Source: Aralia elata
Taxonomy: Eukaryota; Streptophyta; Magnoliopsida; Apiales; Araliaceae
Reading direction: 5' to 3'
DNA: 64,000 bases
Assembly: GCA_034770075.1 (NCBI GenBank)
Contig: CM068380.1
Coordinates: 40,313,533 to 40,377,532, forward strand
In this document: positions 58,601-64,000 of the stretch, piece after piece
How the letters are laid out: every line of letters starts with the position of its first letter
Numbering within the stretch: the stretch's first letter is position 1
Translations under genes and position numbers: made by a program
The notes under the pieces: model-generated
Database searches by the model: none
Told to the model about the DNA's origin: nothing
The model's input: the letters and a program-made list of their open reading frames with translations, nothing else

Positions 58601-59590
58601 AAATAATTCTACCCAAAATTAAAATGGGTACTCCCATAAAATATTGGGATGCATAAAAATAATTATTGTGGGATTTTTCCAAATATTCGGAACACCCATA
58701 TCATACATTTCGGATACGGATAAAATCACGTATCAGCTCAAATAAAATTTCAGACACTTGGAAAAATTATTCGTACGCGTACACGTATTTATGAAATTAT
58801 TCAACATCGAAAACGACACAAAAATTTTATGGCGTGAATAGTGCCTCGGGAAACGTGCCCCGTGAATAGTAATTTTGCGATCTTTCGCAAAATTAATTAT
58901 TCACTCCTACGATTCAATAACGCATAAAACTTCATACATTGACATCATCTAGGTTATAAATTAACCTTAAAACTCGTCACATAAAAATAATATTTAGTCC
59001 ATTTAATAATATTAATAAACCCAAATTACAAGGGTATTCACGATTCGCGATCGCTACTCTTCCCGATTAACTCCCCATAATCATATACATCAACGTACAT
59101 ATATCTCACCCATATTTTGGGTTAGCGTCTTTACAATAAATAACTCGTCTAATAATATTATCGTTCAACTATTTATTTAATCCAATAAATATACTCTAGC
59201 AATTTTTCTCGAAACCACTAAATTAGCTCATACGAACACTTTTACACTTACTAATCATCGTCAACACATAGTCTAGGTTATAATATAACCTTTAAACTCT
59301 TAACACATAATATTATTAATAAAAGTCTATTTTATTCAATAATATCCATAAGCTCGAATTACCAAGCTACCCACGACTCGCGATCGTTACAATAATAAAC
59401 TAGTAACTAATTCATTCTGAATCTATGTATATATTTCACATTTATATATATATATACATATTAAGCTCACCAAATAAATCACATAAATATATATAACACA
59501 TATATATTCGAACTCGACACGTCTCATAATAAGAATTATTCTATATTAAATTCTTATTATAATTAATCTCAAAAATTCCGGGTTGTCACA
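55613..59590 (-). repeat. 5' LTR of element H
   Basis: 3978 bp, near-identical to 46834-50815, followed by TSD CCTGG. GC boxes at 57434-57448 and 57464-57479; (CT)n and TA runs at about 58338-58362. Confidence 0.92.
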
Positions 59591-59884
59591 CCTGGCCTCA
59601 AATTGCCTTCCAATAACGGGATCAAACTCCTCTTCGTAAGAATCCTCCTCGTTATCCCTATTCCCATTTTTTTGCACCTTCTCCTTCTTTTGAGAGCCCA
59701 TAATCACCTGTGACTGTTCTCTTTGAATACTTTCCAACCTCTCAAATCTATCATCAAAAAGATCTAACTTTCGAATTACTTGTTGTAATAGAACGTCCAC
59801 ATCTGAATCTACCTTTTGTCCTTTTGTTGAAGATCCCTCTCCAAACAACCCCTTATCCTTCATACCAGACATAATTAGCTGCAA
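59591..59884 (-). pseudogene. gag N-terminus of element G, cut off by H
   Basis: Minus-strand frame from ATG at 59884, with LLQQVIRKLDLFDDRFERLE and an acidic NEEDSYEEEFD stretch, running into the TSD at 59591-59595. It is the start of the gag-pol whose rest lies at 42344-46833. No lesion is seen in this part. Confidence 0.8.
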
Positions 59885-60302
59885 ACAAAGGTTAGTAGAA
59901 AAACAATAATTTTCCTTACCACTCCCTTACGTGTTTCGCTTAACAATGATGAATCTCTCGTGTATGCACTCAACAAGGCTTTTACCCTCTAATATTCTCA
60001 CAACTCGTGCCTTTTACCACTCAAATTCTCTCTTATAGGTTCTTTTTGAATTCACTAGATAATATCACAATTTTTTAATTCAATTCAAAAGTAACTTATC
60101 ACGAAACAATTATAGAGCGCGTAACTTTCGGAATACCAGAAATATTACGGATTAATCCCACCTTGTACTCCTCTTATAAGTCTTTCAATGTAGAATTTCC
60201 AGCAATTAATATAAAACAAAAAAAATTAATTTTCTATACTCTTTTTTTAATTCAACAAATCAAACACGAAAAATAACGATAAGTAACTCGCTAGAAGACT
60301 TA
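59885..60302 (-). other. Leader of element G
   Basis: Non-coding, AT-rich DNA between the PBS and gag. No repeat or ORF of note. Confidence 0.7.
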
Positions 60303-60314
60303 GCTTTGATACCA
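60303..60314 (-). promoter_or_regulatory. Primer binding site of element G
   Basis: TGGTATCAAAGC on the minus strand, two bases from the LTR end at 60317; initiator tRNA-Met class. Confidence 0.88.
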
Positions 60315-60316
60315 AA

Positions 60317-61196
60317 TGATAGACTACACGGCACGCTTGCGTGAGGTGGTCATCGCCCGGATCGTTTCCAGTAAAGTTATAGGGTGAATTGCTCGCAACA
60401 CCTTAACCATTCGCCTATATGTGGACGGTAATCTTGGTATAATTGCTCGCGTTCGGAATTATGCGTTGAATAGACACCAACGACACCTTGACTCCTCGCT
60501 TATATTGATACGATAGAAGGCACCACACACAACTATGAATTGTTATATAATAAGTCAAGTTTGAATCTCAAAGAACACTAGGACAATTACTTAGGAATTC
60601 TTCAAAGAACCAAAAGTAGAGAATAATCTCACAATAATTGTATTGAATAATAATCTGATGTGTTCTTGGAATTACATTCAAAATGACTATTTATACTAGC
60701 AAGAATAAACCCTAACTCCATAAAGAATAAGAAATCAATTTAGAAATAAAATCATAATTATCAAGCATCCTAATTACATTAGTAAAGGAAAAGATCCTAA
60801 AAATTTGGTTAAAATGAGTAAAGAACGCGTCCTCAAAATCTGTGTCAGCACCCTAGAGTCGGGGCGCTGGATTTACACTGGGCTGGAGTGCCGGGGCACT
60901 GGATGTTTTTAATTTCCCTGGATACCAGCGTCGGGGCGCTAATTTCTAAGTCAAAAGCAGCGCTGGGGCGCTGGTCACACTTTAACCCTTCATACATTTG
61001 CACCAAGTTAACTAGCTTTGAACCATTTTCCTTATCACAATCATTTGAACCATTCTCCATCAAAACCTCTTGAATTAAGTCGTTTAACCCTTCCTTGAAA
61101 TGTTTAGCTCGGGCTCTCGTCACGGGTCCAACTGGAACTTGCACCGGATCTGATCCATATCTTACATCCTTGTCCAAGCTAGGTATATCCTCATCA
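60317..61196 (-). repeat. 5' LTR of element G
   Basis: 880 bp, starting TGATGAGGATATA at 61196. TATA-like TATAAATAG at 60687-60695 (minus). It still carries an open 110-residue reading (60845-61177) equivalent to the C-terminus of pol (GPVTRARAKHFKEGL). GC boxes at 60855-60974. Confidence 0.9.
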
Positions 61197-61201
61197 CACA
61201 G

Positions 61202-61938
61202 CTTCTGCTAAAACATTCTAGATCTTGATCTTCCGTCTTGTTCCTCTTTTCTCCAAAGATAACTGCTAAATAATGTTTGCCTCCTCTTTTTTGCTAACCC
61301 TAGATGTGTTCTCTCCCTCTGCAAACCTAATTTTATATGTATTTATAGCCTCTATATAGCTTGGTAAACATATAATCCAATTAAAAATCAATATGGCAAG
61401 TCCCAAGTCAATTAGAAGTGAAAACATCAGCAAATTCTGCTCCAGCATGCTTTTTAGCGTCGCGGCTTTCGTTCGCTTCGATTTGACAGGTGGCTAGTCC
61501 CGTAACTCTTCCCGGATAAAAAGTTATGGTCATTTTAAGCTCACTAGTCCGAAAAAGACTCCAACTCCTACTAGCTTTTCTTTGACATACTGTTTGGAGA
61601 CCCAAACGCACTTGGATTTTTGCAAACCATACCTTTTTGGAAAGCTTAAGACGTCCTCTACAACTTTATGAAGACCATTTTCTCATTCCAAAATTCTAAC
61701 ACCATCTAATTTTCTATTGAAGCTCCGAAGGGCAATCTTCCTAAAAGCTGAAAATTGCAATGCTTCTCCAAATTGACTAAAATGCAATCAAATAGCTCCA
61801 ATTTAGATAAAATACAACAAAATAGCTTCCAACTTCATTTCCTACATAAAAACACATAAAAAGGAATAGAAATACTCAAAAAATCACAAATCATCAAGTC
61901 AAATGTACTTAATTCATAGGTATAAAACCCACTCATCA
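61202..61938 (-). repeat. Athila-type 3' LTR, piece 1 (start of LTR)
   Basis: The LTR starts TGATGAGTGGGTTTTATACC on the minus strand at 61938. A TATA box (CTATAAATAC) lies at 61339-61348. It ends at the G target CACAG. Continues at 41756. Confidence 0.75.
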
Positions 61939-61956
61939 AATACCCCCAAACTTGAA
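61939..61956 (-). promoter_or_regulatory. Polypurine tract of Athila-type element B
   Basis: TTCAAGTTTGGGGGTATT on the minus strand, directly before the LTR. A second, similar TAAGTTTGGGGGTA lies internally at 62897-62910. Confidence 0.8.
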
Positions 61957-62985
61957 TCTTTGCGTGTCCTCAAGCAAAACAACTAAAAACTAAAAATTAA
62001 CTAACTAATATGCATATTAAACTAAGCAAGCAATTAATCATGAATCTTAAACATGGCCTCAAAGATCTCATATAAGCAACTCTCAGCAAAACCAAATCAT
62101 ACAGAGCTTAACAATTCAACTCAGTCATTAATTTCACAACAGTCATGATCCCTAAAAAGTGTGTGTACCAACTGTTCAAGCTAACCATTCAGGAGACAAA
62201 ATCAAATAACTAAATAGTTAATAAAAGAAAATTATTATCAACCCCAAAATCTTATTTATAACATCGATTTCAACAAAAACAAACTTCATAAAAACTAGGG
62301 GTATCAAGGGATTCTTCAACCATTTCCTTCCCACATTTTCTTTTCTTATCATTTTTTTTCATTTGGTGAATGTATTTTATACTCCCTCTCACATTTAATT
62401 GAACAAGTGCGTCTTACGCTCCATCTCATTCCTGTATTTATCAGGGAGTGCGCTTTTAAGCTCATTCTCAACCCACCATATAATGTAATATTTCACGAAA
62501 GGATAAAATTTTCTATTTTTCCACAATTTTCCCATATTTCTCCCAAACTTAAATGAAAGCCTATCTTCGCATTAATTGAACTTGAAATAAGTTCCTAGGG
62601 TCTCAACAATTCCTCTCACAACTATACAATCTCTCTAAAGACACAATCAACTGAACAACATGATATGAGTGATTTTACAAAACAAGAGATCACGACTAAA
62701 GTAAAATCTAATTCTGAGTCAATATGTCAAACTACTGCATAATTCAAAATTTTACTCAAGTTTTACTCACCTGTCATCATATCTTATCATTGGTCGTCAA
62801 CAGATTCACAAAATTTTCAACTAACATGCAAATTACGTAAAATAACTAACTAAATGCAAAATAGTGATAATAACAAGCTAATGCAATACCTCAAAGTACC
62901 CCCAAACTTAAAAATTACATTGTCCTCAATGTTTAAAATAACTTAGGAAGAATTAAAATCAAAACAAAGGACTTCCCTAGGGGTC
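61957..62985 (-). other. Non-coding 3' internal region of Athila-type element B
   Basis: No gene. AT-rich, with two or three purine-tract-like AAGTTTGGG motifs (about 62540 and 62897), each followed by similar sequence on the plus strand (cccccaaactt...tgtcctcaa). This fits the long non-coding 3' region known in Athila elements. Confidence 0.6.
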
Positions 62986-63095
62986 TCAATCAACATCTTC
63001 CTCATCGGCCAGGTTACCGTCGTCATCCTCCTCCTCTGTGTCAACCTATCATATGCCTTTTTAGCCCTAGATGTTGAGCCTTCCCCTCGGTGTTG
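62986..63095 (-). pseudogene. C-terminal remnant of Athila env-position ORF
   Basis: The minus-strand readings contain EGSTSRAKKAYDR and, one frame on, VDTEEEDDDGNLADEED ending at a stop (62986-62988). An acidic tail is what I recall at the end of ORFs downstream of integrase in Athila-like elements. A frameshift separates the two parts and most of the ORF is missing. Confidence 0.4.
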
Positions 63096-63239
63096 TTTCT
63101 ACAAGGTACTTGAGATCCTCACATAACTTGCAATTATTAATTATTCAAATCAAATTAAATATGTTGCTACCTAAAATGCAAATCGTATAATTTGACGATA
63201 AATCTATTAATTACTAATAAAGATGCAATAAGGTAAAGA

Positions 63240-63300
63240 AAATCAAAACTTTTGGGTTGCCTCCCAATAGCGCTTAATTTATAGTCATCAGGCTGACTTC
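63240..63300 (-). other. Post-integrase motif of Athila-type elements
   Basis: On the minus strand AGCGCTATTGGGAGGCAACC precedes a Lys/Phe-coding stretch. I know GGGAGGCAACCCA as a landmark just after pol in Athila-like elements. Here it lies only about 100 bp after the protease frame ends. Confidence 0.45.
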
Positions 63301-63373
63301 TTCAATCCTTTAACCCGGATCAAATTTATGCTTGATAACGCTTCACAATCCCACGCTTGGTCTTGTCCTTATA

Positions 63374-64000
63374 CTATTTGACTTTCTCGTAAGATTGAAA
63401 ATCCCCACACTTGAATTGATCCGCCTCGTTCATTTGACTCAAACTTTTCCCGTCTGCTTCATCCTTGAGTACACCTACAGCTGCATTGATCCGAAAACAT
63501 TCTTCATGACCACTTGGGATCTCTATTGCTTTGAAAACCTTAAATCTCACCTCTTCATCTTGGACTCTCATGGTTAGTTCACCTTTTTGCACATTGATTA
63601 GAGTTCTACTCGTGGCTAAAAATGGTCACCCAAGAATGATAGGTATATCTCGATCCTCTTCATAATCTAAAATGATAAAATCTGTCGGGAAGATGAATTT
63701 ATCCACTCTAACCAACACATCTTCCACAACACCCCGAGGATAAGTAACTGACCTATCCGTAAATTGCAAGGTCAGATTTGTAGGATTTGCTTCTTTCAAT
63801 CCAAGTTATCGATAAACAAATAGAGGCATCAAATTAATACTTGCTCCCAAATCACACAACGCTTTTCCGACAAACTGGCTCCTGATGGTGCATAGAATAG
63901 TGAAGCTACTCAGATCCTTAAGTTTGGGTGGTAGTTTCTTTTGCAATATTGCATTGCATTCCTCCGTAAGCACCACGGTCTCGTAGTCACCTAGCTCTTT
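63374..64000 (-). pseudogene. Athila-type gag-protease fragment
   Basis: Minus-strand frame entering from the right edge. It contains the retropepsin signature CDLGASINLMPL (about 63825-63860), a DYEEDRDIPIILG block at about 63630-63670, and a tail RVQDEEVRFKVFKA ending at 63374. Stops at 63806-63808 and 63626-63628 break it. The DLGAS form of the active site is typical of Athila/Tat gag-pol. RT, RNase H and integrase should follow to the left but are missing, so an internal deletion lies near 63300-63374. Confidence 0.8.

Larger units (their letters stand above)
46834..59590 (-). mobile_element. LARD-like non-autonomous element with 4-kb LTRs (element H)
   Basis: LTRs at 46834-50815 and 55613-59590 (3982 and 3978 bp), TSD CCTGG at 46829-46833 and 59591-59595. 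The minus orientation follows from PBS TGGTATCAGAGC at 55599-55610 and a purine tract at 50816-50830. Without the solo LTR I the internal region is only about 2.8 kb and has no gag, RT or integrase signature. Long LTRs with a non-coding interior fit the LARD class (established term). LTR termini and leader resemble C, D and E, so a D-like element could have mobilised it (inference). The LTRs look about 98-99 percent identical by eye, so the insertion is young. Confidence 0.9.
41757..61196 (-). mobile_element. CRM-like Ty3/gypsy element (element G)
   Basis: Minus-strand element with 5' LTR at 60317-61196 and 3' LTR at 41757-42662, TSD CACAG at 41752-41756 and 61197-61201. Excluding H its length is about 6.7 kb. 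PBS TGGTATCAAAGC at 60303-60314. Gag starts near 59884 and is split by element H. The pol end runs into the 3' LTR. That layout and the integrase sequence suggest the CRM chromovirus lineage (recalled family knowledge, not tested). The LTRs look more diverged than those of F and H, so G is older than its insert. Confidence 0.85.
3150..64000 (-). mobile_element. Athila-type LTR retrotransposon, right-truncated by window (element B)
   Basis: This is the outermost host of most of the window, on the minus strand. From right to left: a gag-pol fragment ending after the protease (63374-64000), a non-coding stretch with a remnant of a second ORF, a polypurine tract at 61939-61956, then the 3' LTR. 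The LTR is interrupted by element C (TSD TACGG) and element G (TSD CACAG). Removing both leaves an LTR of about 1.5 kb, running from TGATGAGTGGG (complement, ends at 61938) to GCTCAACA (ends at 3150). Reverse transcriptase, RNase H and integrase are absent between the protease and the 3' region, so this copy is internally deleted. The 5' LTR would lie beyond 64000. Confidence 0.75.

Noticed and set aside
61266..61611. Two short minus-strand frames (60 and 67 residues) in the Athila LTR
   Set aside because: Upstream and downstream of the TATA box within the LTR, no motif and no counterpart available to test.

Overview
This window is plant (almost certainly eudicot) intergenic heterochromatin. 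It is AT-rich and made almost entirely of nested LTR retrotransposons. I found no intact host gene, rRNA, tRNA or CRISPR array. Plant origin follows from Ty3/gypsy chromovirus, Athila and Tat/Ogre signatures, a Ty1/copia element, a CACTA-type end, and initiator-Met-type primer binding sites (TGGTATCA...). I cannot name the species.

The nest can be resolved from target-site duplications (TSDs). (A) 1-2145: 5' end of a Tat/Ogre-type element on the minus strand, running off the left edge. (B) An Athila-type element on the minus strand enters from the right edge. Its 3' LTR is cut into three pieces (3150-3196, 40999-41756, 61202-61938) by two insertions. (C) 3197-40993, TSD TACGG: a non-autonomous chromovirus relative on the minus strand with a 2.1-kb internal region and one intact coiled-coil/zinc-knuckle ORF. 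(D) 7121-24010, TSD TAACT: a Tekay/Del-like chromovirus on the plus strand inside C's left LTR, rearranged so that a solo-type LTR and a copy of flanking DNA precede the main body. (E) 9297-12605, TSD TGGAT: a solo LTR inside D's LTR. (F) 29775-38884: a Ty1/copia element on the plus strand inside C's right LTR. (G) 41757-61196, TSD CACAG: a CRM-like gypsy element on the minus strand inside B's LTR. (H) 46834-59590, TSD CCTGG: a LARD-like non-autonomous element with ~4-kb LTRs, splitting the gag of G. (I) 50893-52861, TSD CCTCT: a solo LTR of the Tat family inside H.

C, D, E and H look like one extended family. They share LTR termini, the leader after the PBS (C, D, H) and a conserved structured LTR core (C, D, E and H's interior). 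D-like autonomous copies could have supplied enzymes in trans for C and H. D's own gag-pol carries one frameshift and eight stops, all explicable as C-to-T or G-to-A changes. By contrast the extra coiled-coil ORF upstream of D's gag and the coiled-coil/zinc-knuckle ORF of C are both open.

The best candidates for something undescribed are: the two coiled-coil accessory ORFs; the conserved LTR core; clusters of GC-rich near-palindromes that recur in LTRs of at least three lineages; and a pol ORF in G that reads through its polypurine tract into the 3' LTR.
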